The notes beneath the pieces were generated by a model, which saw only the letters and a program-made list of their open reading frames with translations, ran no database searches and was not told where the DNA came from. This document shows positions 17,452 through 29,408 of a stretch of 64,000 nt of DNA, in pieces (the first letter of the stretch is position 1; the number at the start of each line of letters is the position of its first letter). Origin of the DNA: Anderseniella sp963700735 (GTDB lineage Bacteria; Pseudomonadota; Alphaproteobacteria; Rhizobiales; Aestuariivirgaceae); assembly GCA_963700735.1 (NCBI GenBank), contig CAVOYR010000008.1, forward strand, positions 62,001 to 126,000. The letters are read 5' to 3'. Position numbers and translations under genes: made by a program.

Positions 17452-18534
17452 ATGAGAGTGGCTTTTTATGCCGCCATGAAACCGCCGGATGATCCGGTGC
17501 CGTCCGGTGACCGCACAATGGCGCGCCAGCTCATGAAGGCGCTCGCCATGGCGGGGCACGAGGTCGAGCTGCTGTCGCGGGTGAAATGCCGGGTGCGCTC
17601 GCCGCAACACCTCGGTGAGGTGAAGGCCGATGCCGCCAGCGAGGTCAACCGAATTGCCGCGCAGTGGCAGCGCGAGGGCGCGCCGGATGCCGTGGTGGCC
17701 TATCACGTCTACTACAAGTCGCCGGACCTGATAGGTGCTGCGTTGGCGCGGGCGTTTGAGCTGCCTTACGTCACCGTGGAAGCCTCGCATGCCGGCAAGC
17801 GCAGCAGGGACGACTGGGCAGCCGCACAAGGCTTGAGTGACGCAGCAATCCGGCAGGCGGCGGTGAACGTGTGCTTTACCGGTCGTGACCTCGAAGGTGT
17901 TTCCAAGGTGGCCCTGCCCGGGACAGTTGAGCTCGTGGCACCATTTGTCGATCTCGATGGTTTTGACGTGGCCGCAGTGGATCGCCCAGCCGGCGGGCCG
18001 GTTGAACTGGTGACTGTGGCGATGATGCTTAAGGGCGCCAAGATGGAGAGCTGGCGGCTGCTGGCACTGGCGCTGCGCCAGCTGGAGCCCGGTGGATGGC
18101 GGTTGACGCTGGTGGGCGACGGACCAATGCGTGACGAGGTTGAGCGCTTGTACGATGGCATCGACGCGGTCCGGTTTGCGGGGCAGGTGGACCGGGCAGC
18201 CGTGGCAGGCTTTCTGGCGCGGTCGGACGTTTTCGTATGGCCGGGGTGGCGCGAAGCGTTTGGACTGGCCTACCTTGAAGCGCAGGCGATGGGGCTGCCG
18301 GTGGTGGCAATGCGGTCAGGCGGTGTCGAGGCGGTGGTGCAGCACGGGGTGACGGGGCTGTTGAGCGGCGAGGGGGAGGTTGAGGGGTTGGCCGGATCGA
18401 TAGAAATTTTTATAAAGGACGCCGCCTTGCGCACGACGCTCGGACGTAACGCGGCGCGCATGGTTCGGGATGAACGCGGAATGGCAATGGCCAGTGCGGC
18501 GCTGGACCGGATTGTAAGGCAGGTGACGGCATGA
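17452..18534 (+). CDS. Glycosyltransferase family 4 protein
   Basis: This 360-residue GT-B fold glycosyltransferase has N-terminal AFYAAMKPPDDPVPSGDRTMARQLM, where GDR corresponds to the donor-side glycine loop. The C-terminal domain has LTLVGDGPMRDEVERL, the nucleotide-sugar binding EAFGLAYLEAQAMGLPVVA (EX7E motif) and GGVEAVVQHGVTGLL. The ATG at 17452 was chosen because it opens the first beta strand; an earlier in-frame ATG at 17368 adds a low-complexity leader. The next gene, a deacetylase, overlaps by 4 bp (ATGA), so the two are translationally coupled. The sugar and acceptor are unknown. Confidence 0.9.
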   Translation: MRVAFYAAMKPPDDPVPSGDRTMARQLMKALAMAGHEVELLSRVKCRVRSPQHLGEVKADAASEVNRIAAQWQREGAPDAVVAYHVYYKSPDLIGAALARAFELPYVTVEASHAGKRSRDDWAAAQGLSDAAIRQAAVNVCFTGRDLEGVSKVALPGTVELVAPFVDLDGFDVAAVDRPAGGPVELVTVAMMLKGAKMESWRLLALALRQLEPGGWRLTLVGDGPMRDEVERLYDGIDAVRFAGQVDRAAVAGFLARSDVFVWPGWREAFGLAYLEAQAMGLPVVAMRSGGVEAVVQHGVTGLLSGEGEVEGLAGSIEIFIKDAALRTTLGRNAARMVRDERGMAMASAALDRIVRQVTA

Positions 18535-19280
18535 GCCAGAAGCTGCTGGATGCCGAGATATCGCGCTGGCACGATGACGGCGAGACGCCGCACCTGTGGT
18601 GGCGTGACGACGATGCCATCGACGTGACGGATGCGCTGCAACGGCTGACGACGATGACGGCAGACATGGGCGTGGCGGTGCTGCTGGCGGTCATTCCGGC
18701 GCGGGCCACGGACAGGCTGGCCAACCACGTGGCGCTGTACAGAAACCTCGCGCCCTGCGTGCACGGGTTTGCGCACACCAACCACGAACCTCAAGGCGTC
18801 AAGAAGGCTGAACTTGGCACGGCACGGCCGCTGGACCTGGTGCTGGCAGATGTCGCGGTTGCACATGAGCGGATGCAGGTGCTGTTTGGCCAGCACCTGG
18901 CACCGGTGCTGGTGCCGCCCTGGAACCGGATGCGACCCGACCTGGCGGGCCAGCTGGGCGAGGCGGGCCTGACGGGGTTTTCGTCGTTCGGGCACACGCT
19001 GGTTGCGCCGGGAAGGCAGGCCAACACCCATGTGGACCTGATGGACTGGCAGGCCCGCGCCGGCAAGCCGCGCGATCACGTGCTGGCGGAACTGGCCACT
19101 GCACTGGCCACCGCGCGGGAGAACGGACATTACGAAATCGGCATCCTCAGCCATCACCTGGTTCATGACGATGCGGCCTGGCAGGCAGTTGAACCGCTCA
19201 TTGCGCTTGACGGGGTAGAATGGGTCAGGTGCCCGCTGTCAACCCAGAACGACGATGCGGCTGATGCCGGGAAGGCCTGA
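18531..19280 (+). CDS. Polysaccharide deacetylase-like (NodB-superfamily) protein
   Basis: This 249-residue protein has the outline of a carbohydrate esterase family 4 fold. LWWRDDDAIDVTDAL supplies the N-terminal Asp pair, VHGFAHTNHEP the possible metal His residues, VLVPPWNRM the substrate-groove Arg-like motif, and GILSHHLVHDDAAW the C-terminal catalytic His region. It is coupled to the upstream glycosyltransferase (ATGA overlap), suggesting it trims N-acetyl groups from the same glycan. The first metal motif is less regular than TFDDG, so activity is likely but unproven. Its last 42 bp overlap the convergent cyclase gene. Confidence 0.8.
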   Translation: MSQKLLDAEISRWHDDGETPHLWWRDDDAIDVTDALQRLTTMTADMGVAVLLAVIPARATDRLANHVALYRNLAPCVHGFAHTNHEPQGVKKAELGTARPLDLVLADVAVAHERMQVLFGQHLAPVLVPPWNRMRPDLAGQLGEAGLTGFSSFGHTLVAPGRQANTHVDLMDWQARAGKPRDHVLAELATALATARENGHYEIGILSHHLVHDDAAWQAVEPLIALDGVEWVRCPLSTQNDDAADAGKA

Positions 19281-20603
19281 CTGTTTCGCGCGCCGTCGCG
19301 GTTGATCCGCGTAGCCCTGGGCTATGGCAAGCTTGTAGGTGGCTGCGTCGGCCAAGGCGCGGGTGCCCAATTGCTTGTTGTGCTTTTCCAGCTTGGCGGA
19401 CAGGTTTGCCGCTGCGCCGATCACGGTATACTCCAGCCGGGTTTCATCGCCGATGGTGCCGAAAACGATCGGGCCCGTCACCACCGCAGCGTTGACCTTG
19501 TCTGCCGCAAACGGATGCAGCACGGGATCAGACTTCCAGGTGCCGGCGTCGGCCAGGATCTCCTCGACAGCCCGCAGCGCGTCGGCCGCAAAGGTGCCGG
19601 TCGGGCGCACGGCACCAAACGTTGCCATGATGCCATCGCCCATGAACTTGTCGATGGACCCGCCGTTGCGCTGGATGATGCCGACGACGCGACCCTGGTA
19701 GGCGATCAGCAGTCTCAGGGCGGCCTGTGGGTCCACGTTGGCGGTGTAGGTGGTGAAGCCGCGAAGATCGACATTCAGGATGGCCGCTTCGATACGCTTG
19801 CCCGATCCCGGTATCGCAACCTCATCGGCATTGCGGATGTTGGTGGCTATGTCGCGGTCGAAGAAGCGGGACAGGTCGCGGGCTGCCTGTGCTTCTGCGG
19901 TGGCACGGACCAGCAGGTCATTGGCGCGCACCAGCGCCAGCGCGATGATGCCGGTGACCATCAGCATGGTAATGGTTTTGTCGAATTCCGCGCCGAGAAG
20001 GATCTCGTTGCCGGTGAGATACTTCACATAGTCGCGGGTGGTCATCATGCCGTGTGCCGACCACACCGCATAGGCCACCAGCGCCAGCCAGCCGCTGGCT
20101 GCCGTGATGCCGGCGAACACGATGAAGCGCGGCTCGAAGCGAAGCGCGCGCAACGCGATGAAGATGAAAACGTACATCAGCGTTGGCGCCTTGAGATAGA
20201 ACGACGGCGGCTGGCCATACTGGATGTGGAAGCTCCAGATCAGCAGCATCAGGATGGCGACATCGATGATGATCGAGGCAAATACCACCCAGTCCGGAAT
20301 GCGCCGGCGCAAAGCCCAGAACAAGGCACCAAGGTTCAGCACGAAGTACGTCGCCAGCGCCCATGGCACCGGGGCAAACGCCGTGCCGCCGCTGGTCTTT
20401 GGTGCGATTGCGTAGAGCACGGCCCAGACCGCAACGATCACCAGCTGGATGATCTTGATCAGCACTTCGCTGGACTGGTCCTGCCGGTCGATCTCGGCCT
20501 GGATGCGCGGCGGGATATTGCGGTTCAGGCTTCTGCCGAAGAGTTTTTTCAGCAGCGGTAGCCTGGCCGCTCCGGCGGGGTCGGATGGTTGTTCGATTGT
20601 CAT
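19239..20603 (-). CDS. Membrane-bound adenylate/guanylate cyclase
   Basis: This 454-residue class III nucleotide cyclase has an N-terminal block of about six membrane helices (IKIIQLVIVAVWAVLYAI, WVVFASIIIDVAILMLLIW, FIFIALRAL, IVFAGITAASGWLALV and others). A coiled linker follows, then a catalytic domain with both metal Asp residues (LNVDLRGFT and DKFMGDGIMATFG), the transition-state region IGAAANLSAKLE and LEYTVIG. The Thr at the specificity site and lack of Lys leave ATP or GTP preference open, though ATP is more usual in this group. It may make the cyclic nucleotide read by the stand-alone cNMP-binding protein at 34660. It ends convergently inside the deacetylase gene. Confidence 0.9.
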   Translation of the reverse strand: MTIEQPSDPAGAARLPLLKKLFGRSLNRNIPPRIQAEIDRQDQSSEVLIKIIQLVIVAVWAVLYAIAPKTSGGTAFAPVPWALATYFVLNLGALFWALRRRIPDWVVFASIIIDVAILMLLIWSFHIQYGQPPSFYLKAPTLMYVFIFIALRALRFEPRFIVFAGITAASGWLALVAYAVWSAHGMMTTRDYVKYLTGNEILLGAEFDKTITMLMVTGIIALALVRANDLLVRATAEAQAARDLSRFFDRDIATNIRNADEVAIPGSGKRIEAAILNVDLRGFTTYTANVDPQAALRLLIAYQGRVVGIIQRNGGSIDKFMGDGIMATFGAVRPTGTFAADALRAVEEILADAGTWKSDPVLHPFAADKVNAAVVTGPIVFGTIGDETRLEYTVIGAAANLSAKLEKHNKQLGTRALADAATYKLAIAQGYADQPRRRAKQSGLPGISRIVVLG

Positions 20604-20863
20604 GTTTCAACGTCATCAGGATGGTGGCACAAGACGTTCGGCGACCTATGGACACATGACTACACTTTTCGTACGTTCCGGAACAGGGTCGGGGTCTTCA
20701 AGCTCGTTCACTTCCGGTCACGATGCTGCTTTCAAGCGGTACGTGACCGTCATGGACGGGTTGTGCCGCAGGCCCTGCAGGGGGTCGAACGCGTGCACTG
20801 CCGGGCTGCGCAAGCAGCGGGGCGGGGCCGATTGACAATGGCAACAGGCACAGTTTGGCTCCA

Positions 20864-22782
<1,919 letters not shown>

Positions 22783-22786
<4 letters not shown>

Positions 22787-24714
22787 TCACCCGAATGTTC
22801 GCGATGGTTGCTGCAGTTGCCATGCTGATGCTGGAGGCAGCGGGCACAGTGTCTGCCCAGTCTTTGCCTGCCATGGTCGAGACGCCCTATTTCGAGGCGC
22901 AGGTGAGCGCCAGCAAGATGGATCCGGTGGCAAAGCGTGTGCCATCTGCGCCGAGGGTCATCGACCTGGCGCAGATGGGACGCGAGCCCGGCCAGCACGG
23001 CGGCTCCATGACCATGCTGATGGGCAGCGGCAAGGACGTGCGCATGATGGTCTATTACGGCTACACGCGCCTGGTCGGCTACGATACGAACTACAAGCTG
23101 CAGCCGGATGTGCTGCTGCGCTACGAGGTGGAAGAAGGCCGCCGGTTCACGTTCCACCTCAGGCCAGGCCATCGCTGGTCGGACGGGTCTCCGCTGACGG
23201 CAGAAGACTTCCGGTTCGCGCTCGAAGACGTGATGCTGAACGAGAAGCTGTCGCAGGGCGGGCTTCCGGGTGAGTTGCTGGTGGACGGCAAGGGGCCGGT
23301 CTTTACCGTGATCGACGAGCTGACGGTGCGCTATGAATGGGACAAGCCCAATCCGCGCTTCCTGCCGGCACTTGCAGCACCACTGGCGCTCTACCTGACT
23401 TACCCGTCCGTCTACATGAAGCAGTTTCATGCCAGCTACATCGGCAAGGACAAGGCCGAGGCACTGGCCAAGGAAGGCAAGTACAAGCACTGGCGGGCAA
23501 TGTTCGTCAGGCTGGGCCGGCAGAACAGGCCGGAAAACCCCGACCTGCCGACGCTCGAGCCATGGCGGCCAACCATTGCGCCGCCCGCCGAGCAGTTCAT
23601 CTTTGAACGTAACCCGTATTTCCACCGGGTCGATGCGCAGGGCCGGCAGTTGCCCTACATCGACAAGGTGGTGATGAACATTTCGTCCGGCAACCTGATC
23701 CCGGCCAAGACCGGTGCCGGGGAAAGCGACCTGCAGGGCCGCTACATCAGCTTCGAGGACTACACGTTCCTGAAGCAGAATGAGGATTACCAGGACTACC
23801 GGGTGCTGCTGTGGAAGAGCGGGCTGGGATCGAAGATCGTCATCCGCCCGAACCTCAATTTCGATGATGAGGGCTGGCGGCTGCTGTTCCATGACTCGCG
23901 GTTCCGCCAGGCGTTGTCGCTGGCGATCAACCGGCACGAGATCAACATGGTGTCGTTCTTCGGGCTTGGCCAGGAGGTTGCCAACTCTCCGTTGCCGGAT
24001 AGCCCGCTGTACAAGGACGAGTATGCCAAGGCCTGGGCCACCCAGGACAAGCAGCGCGCGAACGCCATGCTCGACGAGGTGGGCCTGGACAAGCGCGACG
24101 ATGACGGGATCCGCCTGTTGCCGGATGGCCGGCGTGCAGAGGTCATCGTGGAGACCGCCGGCGAGAGCACCATCGAGACCGATGTGCTGCAACTGATTTC
24201 CGACCACTGGCTGGACGTGGGGATCAAGGTCTATACCCGCACGACGCAGCGGGACCTGTTCCGCTCGCGCCTGAAGGCGGGCAACACCATGATGAGCATC
24301 TGGTCCGGCTTCGACAACGCGATACCGCGTCCGTCGATGCCGCCGGAAGAGCTGGCACCGACCAACGACAGCCAGACCCAGTGGCCGCAGTGGGGGCTTT
24401 GGGGCATGACCGGTGGCCAAAGCGGTACCGAGCCTGACCTTGCACCGGTGCGCCGGCTGTCCGAGCTCTGGCAGCAATGGCAGCAGACCACCGAGGACGA
24501 CCAGCGCGAGGCCATCTGGCACGAAATGCTGGCGATCTATACCGCCGAGGCGTTTTCCATCGGTACCGTGAACTCGACGTTCCAGCCCATCGTGGTGAGC
24601 AACCGGCTGAGGAACGTGCCTACCGAAGAAGTGTTCAGTTTCCAGCCCGGAAGCTATTTCGGCGTGTTCATGATGGATACGTTCTGGCTGGCCGACAAGG
24701 CCGGTGGGGAGTAG
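22783..24714 (+). CDS. ABC transporter periplasmic substrate-binding protein, family 5
   Basis: This 643-residue solute-binding protein of the oligopeptide class has a signal peptide at residues 1-27 (MFAMVAAVAMLMLEAAGTVS then AQ). The class motif is FHLRPGHRWSDGSPLTAEDF, followed by FRQALSLAINRHEIN. Length exceeds the usual 520-550 of DppA/OppA, placing it with the larger group such as YejA-like proteins. It overlaps the ATPase gene by 4 bp. The large pocket class usually binds peptides, oligosaccharides or opines. Confidence 0.92.
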
Positions 24715-24718
24715 GACC

Positions 24719-25717
24719 ATGCTGCGCTACATTGCCTGGCGGGTGACGATCATGATCCCCACGCTGCTGATCATTTCAGCACTGGTGTTCACCATCATCG
24801 AGCTGCCGCCGGGAGACTACTTCGAAAGCTACGTGGCTGAACTGCAGGCGCAGGGCGAGTCGGTCAACCTGCAGCAGATCGAGGAACTGCGCGCCCAGTA
24901 CGGCTTCGACAAGCCACCGGTGGAACGCTACTTCCACTGGGTGTGGGGCATGCTGCAGGGCGATTTCGGCTATTCGTTCGAGTACGAGCTGCCGGTCACC
25001 GAGGTTGTTGGCGACCGGCTGTGGCTGACCATCCTGGTATCTTTCGTCACCATCATCTTCACCTGGCTCATCGCCTTTCCGATTGGCGTCTATTCGGCCA
25101 CCCACCAGTATTCCTGGGGTGACTACGGGCTGACGTTCCTGGGGCTGCTGGGGTTGGCCACGCCAAACTTCCTGCTGGCGCTGATCTTCATGTACCTCGC
25201 CAACATCTGGTTCGGCGCGTCGATCGGCCACCTGATGGATGCACAGTACTTCAACGAGCCGATGAGCTGGGGCAAGTTCCAGTCGATCATGGGTCACCTG
25301 GTCATACCGGTCATCATCATCGGCACGGCGGGAACGGCCGGGATGATACGCCGCATCCGGGCCAACCTGCTCGACGAATTGCAGAAACAGTACGTCACGA
25401 CGGCGCGGGCCAAGGGGCTGCATCCGTTCAAGGCGCTGGTAAAATACCCACTGCGCATGTCGATGAACTTCTTCATCTCCGACATTGGCTCGATTCTGCC
25501 GGCAATCATTTCAGGGGCCGAGATTACGGCCATCGTGCTGTCGCTGGAAACCACGGGACCGCTGCTGATCCGCGCCCTGCAGTCGCAGGACATGTACCTC
25601 GCAGGCTCGTTCCTGATGTTCCTGGCATTCCTGTCGGTGATCGGGGTGCTGTTGTCCGACTTTGCGCTTGCGGCACTTGACCCGCGCATCCGTTTGCAGG
25701 GAACGCAAGTCAAATGA
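24719..25717 (+). CDS. ABC transporter permease, DppB/OppB type
   Basis: This 332-residue inner-membrane permease has a first TM at about residues 9-30, the conserved LRAQYGFDKPPVERYFHWV segment, five further helices, and the EAA loop TARAKGLHPFKALVKYPLR that docks the ATPase. It begins 4 bp after the binding-protein gene and pairs with the next permease. The start at 24719 gives MLRYIAWRV, the standard form for this family. Confidence 0.93.
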   Translation: MLRYIAWRVTIMIPTLLIISALVFTIIELPPGDYFESYVAELQAQGESVNLQQIEELRAQYGFDKPPVERYFHWVWGMLQGDFGYSFEYELPVTEVVGDRLWLTILVSFVTIIFTWLIAFPIGVYSATHQYSWGDYGLTFLGLLGLATPNFLLALIFMYLANIWFGASIGHLMDAQYFNEPMSWGKFQSIMGHLVIPVIIIGTAGTAGMIRRIRANLLDELQKQYVTTARAKGLHPFKALVKYPLRMSMNFFISDIGSILPAIISGAEITAIVLSLETTGPLLIRALQSQDMYLAGSFLMFLAFLSVIGVLLSDFALAALDPRIRLQGTQVK

Positions 25718-26898
25718 CCAAGCCCAACTCGCCCCTGCCGGCGTCCGGCGCCGAGATGCATCACTATGTGTCCGACAAGCCGTTCGACGTGATGTCCATC
25801 GAGACGATCTCGAAGGAACAGGAACAGGTGTTCCTGGCGCCGCAATGGAAGCTGATGTGGTGGAAATTCAAGCGCCACCGGCTGGCGGTCTGGTCGGGCG
25901 TGTTCCTCGCAGTGCTTTACGCCACCATTTTCTTCACCGAGTTCCTTGCGCCCTACAACATGCAGGCGCGCAATGTGGACTACATCTATTCGCCGCCGCA
26001 GAAGGTACGCCTGTTTCACGAAGGCGAATTCATCGGACCGTTCGTCTATCGCCAGCAGTACAAGCTGAACATGGACACGCTGAAGCGCGAGTATACCGAC
26101 GATCTCAGCAAGCCGGATCGCATCCGCTTCTTCTGCCGCGGAGACACTTACTGGTGGTGGGGTCTGGTCGAGATGGACCGGCACCTGATCTGCCCGGCTG
26201 AAGGTGGCCAGCTGTTCCTGCTGGGTACCGACCGGCTGGGCCGGGACATGCTCTCGCGCATTATTGCGGGTGCGCGCATTTCGCTGACGATCGGGTTGCT
26301 GGGCGTGATGTTCAGTTTCGTGCTGGGCATCACGATCGGTGGCATCGCCGGGTACTATGGTGGCTGGATCGACATGGTCGTGCAACGTGTGATCGAGGTG
26401 CTGCAGTCGCTGCCGTCGATCCCGCTGTGGCTGGCACTTGCAGCCATCATGCCGGTGACGTGGAGTCCGCTACTGGTGTATTTCGGCATCACCATGATCC
26501 TGGGCCTGCTCGACTGGACCGGGCTAGCGCGGGCGGTGCGATCTAAGCTGTTTGCGCTTCGCGAGGAAGACTACGTGATGGCGGCGCAGTTGATGGGCGC
26601 CCGGCCACGCCGCATCATTACCTTGCACCTGGTGCCCGGTTTCATGTCGCATCTCATCGCCACGGCCACCATTGCCATACCGACGATGATCCTCGGCGAG
26701 ACGGCACTCAGCTTCCTCGGGCTGGGCCTGCGCCCGCCGATCACCTCGTGGGGCGTCTTGCTTATCGAGGCGCAAAACATCAATGTGGTTGCGCTGTATC
26801 CTTGGTTGTTGCTGCCTGTCGTGCCGGTGATCCTGGTGATCCTGGCGTTCAATTTCTTTGGCGATGGGTTGCGTGATGCCGCTGACCCCTACAAGTAG
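25714..26898 (+). CDS. ABC transporter permease, DppC/OppC type
   Basis: This 394-residue inner-membrane permease has a long cytoplasmic N terminus (about 45 residues), a TM near WSGVFLAVLYATIFF, then a periplasmic insert of about 100 residues before the core LGTDRLGRDMLSRIIAGARISL. The EAA loop is AAQLMGARPRRIITLHLVP. It overlaps the preceding permease by 4 bp and closes the transporter operon. The enlarged periplasmic part matches the YejE-like subgroup, consistent with the large binding protein. Confidence 0.93.
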   Translation: MTKPNSPLPASGAEMHHYVSDKPFDVMSIETISKEQEQVFLAPQWKLMWWKFKRHRLAVWSGVFLAVLYATIFFTEFLAPYNMQARNVDYIYSPPQKVRLFHEGEFIGPFVYRQQYKLNMDTLKREYTDDLSKPDRIRFFCRGDTYWWWGLVEMDRHLICPAEGGQLFLLGTDRLGRDMLSRIIAGARISLTIGLLGVMFSFVLGITIGGIAGYYGGWIDMVVQRVIEVLQSLPSIPLWLALAAIMPVTWSPLLVYFGITMILGLLDWTGLARAVRSKLFALREEDYVMAAQLMGARPRRIITLHLVPGFMSHLIATATIAIPTMILGETALSFLGLGLRPPITSWGVLLIEAQNINVVALYPWLLLPVVPVILVILAFNFFGDGLRDAADPYK

Positions 26899-26940
26899 CA
26901 GGTTCGCGCCTGCTGCGCTGGAACGAGCAGGAGAAGCCCC

Positions 26941-28152
26941 ATGAAGCGGCTCGGCAATGTCCATGTGCTGATGTACAGCCACGACACGTTCGGACTTGGC
27001 CACCTGCGGCGCTGCCGGGCCATTGCCCATGCGCTGGTGGAAAATTTCAAGGGCGTGTCGATTCTCATCATCACGGGTTCGCAGATTGCCGGCGCGTTCA
27101 ACTTTTCGGCCCGCGTGGACTTCGTGAAGATCCCCTCGGTGATCAAGCTTTATAACGGGCAGTACACCTCGATTGACGAGCATATCGACCTGACCGAAAC
27201 CATGCAGATGCGCCAGTCGATCATCCAGCACACGGCGGAGAGCTTCCAGCCGGACATCATGATCGTCGACAAGGAGCCGCTGGGCCTGCGCGGTGAAATG
27301 CTGCCGACGCTGAAATACCTTGCTCAACGCGGCTGCCGGCTTGTGCTGGGGCTTCGCGACGTGATGGATGCACCCGACATGTTGAAGGAGGAGTGGACCC
27401 CCTCCAACGTTCTCGGTCACATCAAGGAGCTTTACGACGACATCTGGGTGTACGGGCCGGAAGGGTTCTGGGATCCGCTGACCGGATTCGAGGTCAGTGA
27501 CGCGTTGCGGTCAAAGCTCAACTACCTGGGCTTTCTGCGCCGCAGCCGTGAAGGCACTCCACCCAGCATGCGCCGGCCGGAGCAACCCTACCTGCTGGCG
27601 ACCAGCGGCGGGGGCGGTGACGGGGCGCGGATGATGTCACAGATCGTCAACGCCTATGAGGTCGGGCATGCCAGTCTCATACCAGCGTTGCTGGTATTGG
27701 GGCCGTTGATGCCGAGTGCAGAGCGTGCCGCGATCTTTGACCGGGCCCAGAAGATCGGCAAGCTGGACGTGATCGAGTTCGACAACAATATCGAACACCT
27801 GATCGAGGGTGCTGCGGCCATGGTGGGCATGTGCGGCTACAACACGTTCTGCGAGGCGCTGTCGTTCAACAAGCCGTCACTGATCGTGCCGCGCACTGCC
27901 CCGCGCAAGGAACAACTGATCCGGGCAACCCGGGCCTCCGAACTTGGCCTGGTGGACATGCTGCTACCCTCGCAAGCCGATGATGCCGAACTGCTGGCAA
28001 ACCGCCTCCGGGACTTGCCGGACCGGCCGAAGCCTGAAGCAGCAGGTGCTGACGCCATGCTGGGCGGGCTTGATTCAATCTGCCAGTACATGGGCAACTG
28101 GGCGGACAAGCGGCCCGCCCCCAACCTCTATGCTGTTGCGGGCGCCGTCTGA
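26941..28152 (+). CDS. Predicted glycosyltransferase, MurG-like GT-B fold
   Basis: This 403-residue cytoplasmic or membrane-associated glycosyltransferase of the COG4671 type starts with LMYSHDTFGLGHLRRCRAIAHAL, where the GHLRR loop binds the donor phosphate region. The C-terminal domain has MVGMCGYNTFCEALSFNKPSLIVPR, the typical MurG-like donor site. An AGGAG ribosome site lies 8-9 bases upstream. It is 42 bp after the ABC permease, and two more glycosyltransferase genes follow at once, so the transporter and transferases are likely one transcription unit. It shares its layout with the protein at 29409, indicating an old duplication. Sugar donor unknown. Confidence 0.85.
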   Translation: MKRLGNVHVLMYSHDTFGLGHLRRCRAIAHALVENFKGVSILIITGSQIAGAFNFSARVDFVKIPSVIKLYNGQYTSIDEHIDLTETMQMRQSIIQHTAESFQPDIMIVDKEPLGLRGEMLPTLKYLAQRGCRLVLGLRDVMDAPDMLKEEWTPSNVLGHIKELYDDIWVYGPEGFWDPLTGFEVSDALRSKLNYLGFLRRSREGTPPSMRRPEQPYLLATSGGGGDGARMMSQIVNAYEVGHASLIPALLVLGPLMPSAERAAIFDRAQKIGKLDVIEFDNNIEHLIEGAAAMVGMCGYNTFCEALSFNKPSLIVPRTAPRKEQLIRATRASELGLVDMLLPSQADDAELLANRLRDLPDRPKPEAAGADAMLGGLDSICQYMGNWADKRPAPNLYAVAGAV

Positions 28153-28171
28153 CGCAAGGCAGGTCAACCGC

Positions 28172-29404
28172 ATGAACAAGACAACAGCATTCGTGCTGAA
28201 GGGCTACCCCCGCCTTTCTGAAACGTTCATTGCGCAGGAAATCCTCGGGCTTGAGCGCGCCGGGCTGCCGCTCGAGATTATCTCGTTGCGCGCGCCTACC
28301 GACAAGCAGCGCCATCCCGTCCACGACGAAATCAGGGCACGGGTCACGTATCTGCCCGAGTATGTGTTCAGTGAACCGCTGCGCTGCCTGAAGGCTTGGT
28401 TGAAGGTGCGCGGGCTGCCGGGATATGCCGATGCCTGGCGCGCCTTCAGCGCCGATCACTGGCTGGACCACACGCCAAACCGGCGGCGTCGCTTCGTGCA
28501 GGCGATGGTGCTGGCCGCCGAGCGCGGATCACAGGTCCAGCGGTTGCATGCGCATTTCATCCATACACCGGCGTCGGTTACCCGCTATGCCGCGATGATG
28601 CTCGGTTTGCCATGGACATGCTCGGCCCACGCCAAGGACATCTGGACCAGCGAGGACTGGGACCTTGCAGGCAAGCTGGGCGATGCGCGCTGGACGGTGA
28701 CCTGCACAAGGTCCGGTCACCAGCACCTGGCATCGCTGGCAACCGATCCGGACCGTGTTCACCTGTCCTATCACGGGCTGGACCTTGAGCGGTTTGCCCC
28801 GTATCCGGCACGCCGGCACGTCAATGATGGCAGCGATGAAGCCCGCCCGGTGCGCATTGTCAGCGTGGGCCGGGCGGTGCCAAAAAAGGGCTATGAAACG
28901 CTGCTGGCGGCGCTGGCGAAACTGCCGGCTGGCCTGCACTGGCGGTTTGATCATGTGGGTGGCGGCGAGTTGCGTTCCGAGTTGATGCGACTGGCAGACG
29001 AGCTTGGCATCGCAGGCAAGGTGCACTGGAGCGGCGCGCAACCGCAGACCTTCGTGCTGGATTTGTACCGCCAGTCGGACATCTTCGTGCTGCCAAGCAG
29101 GATTGCCGCCGACGGCGACCGGGACGGGCTACCCAACGTGCTGGTCGAGGCGGCCAGCCAGCAACTGGCGCTGGTGTCGACCACGTTGCCGAGCATCGCG
29201 GAGTTCATAACGACAGATGTGGACGGCGTGCTGGTGGAGGCAGATGACGACGCTGCGCTCGCGGGGGCACTGCAGCAACTGGCCCGTGATCCGCAACGCC
29301 GGGCACGCCTTGGCAAGGCGGCAGACAGGCGGGTGCGCGAGCACTTCGACCATAACACGTCGATCAGGCAACTGATGGGCCTGTTTGACGGCATGGAGGA
29401 CTAA
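28172..29404 (+). CDS. Glycosyltransferase family 4 protein
   Basis: This 410-residue GT-B protein has VLKGYPRLSETFIAQEILGLE at the N terminus, typical of colanic-acid/exopolysaccharide GT4 transferases. The C-terminal half has IVSVGRAVPKKGYETLLAALAKL and DGDRDGLPNVLVEAASQQLALV, the latter containing the EX7E-like donor motif. The start at 28172 gives MNKTTAFVLKGYPRLSE. It lies 19 bp after the first MurG-like gene and 4 bp before the second. A role in building a secreted or surface glycan is likely; the linkage is unknown. Confidence 0.9.
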   Translation: MNKTTAFVLKGYPRLSETFIAQEILGLERAGLPLEIISLRAPTDKQRHPVHDEIRARVTYLPEYVFSEPLRCLKAWLKVRGLPGYADAWRAFSADHWLDHTPNRRRRFVQAMVLAAERGSQVQRLHAHFIHTPASVTRYAAMMLGLPWTCSAHAKDIWTSEDWDLAGKLGDARWTVTCTRSGHQHLASLATDPDRVHLSYHGLDLERFAPYPARRHVNDGSDEARPVRIVSVGRAVPKKGYETLLAALAKLPAGLHWRFDHVGGGELRSELMRLADELGIAGKVHWSGAQPQTFVLDLYRQSDIFVLPSRIAADGDRDGLPNVLVEAASQQLALVSTTLPSIAEFITTDVDGVLVEADDDAALAGALQQLARDPQRRARLGKAADRRVREHFDHNTSIRQLMGLFDGMED

Positions 29405-29408
29405 GCCC

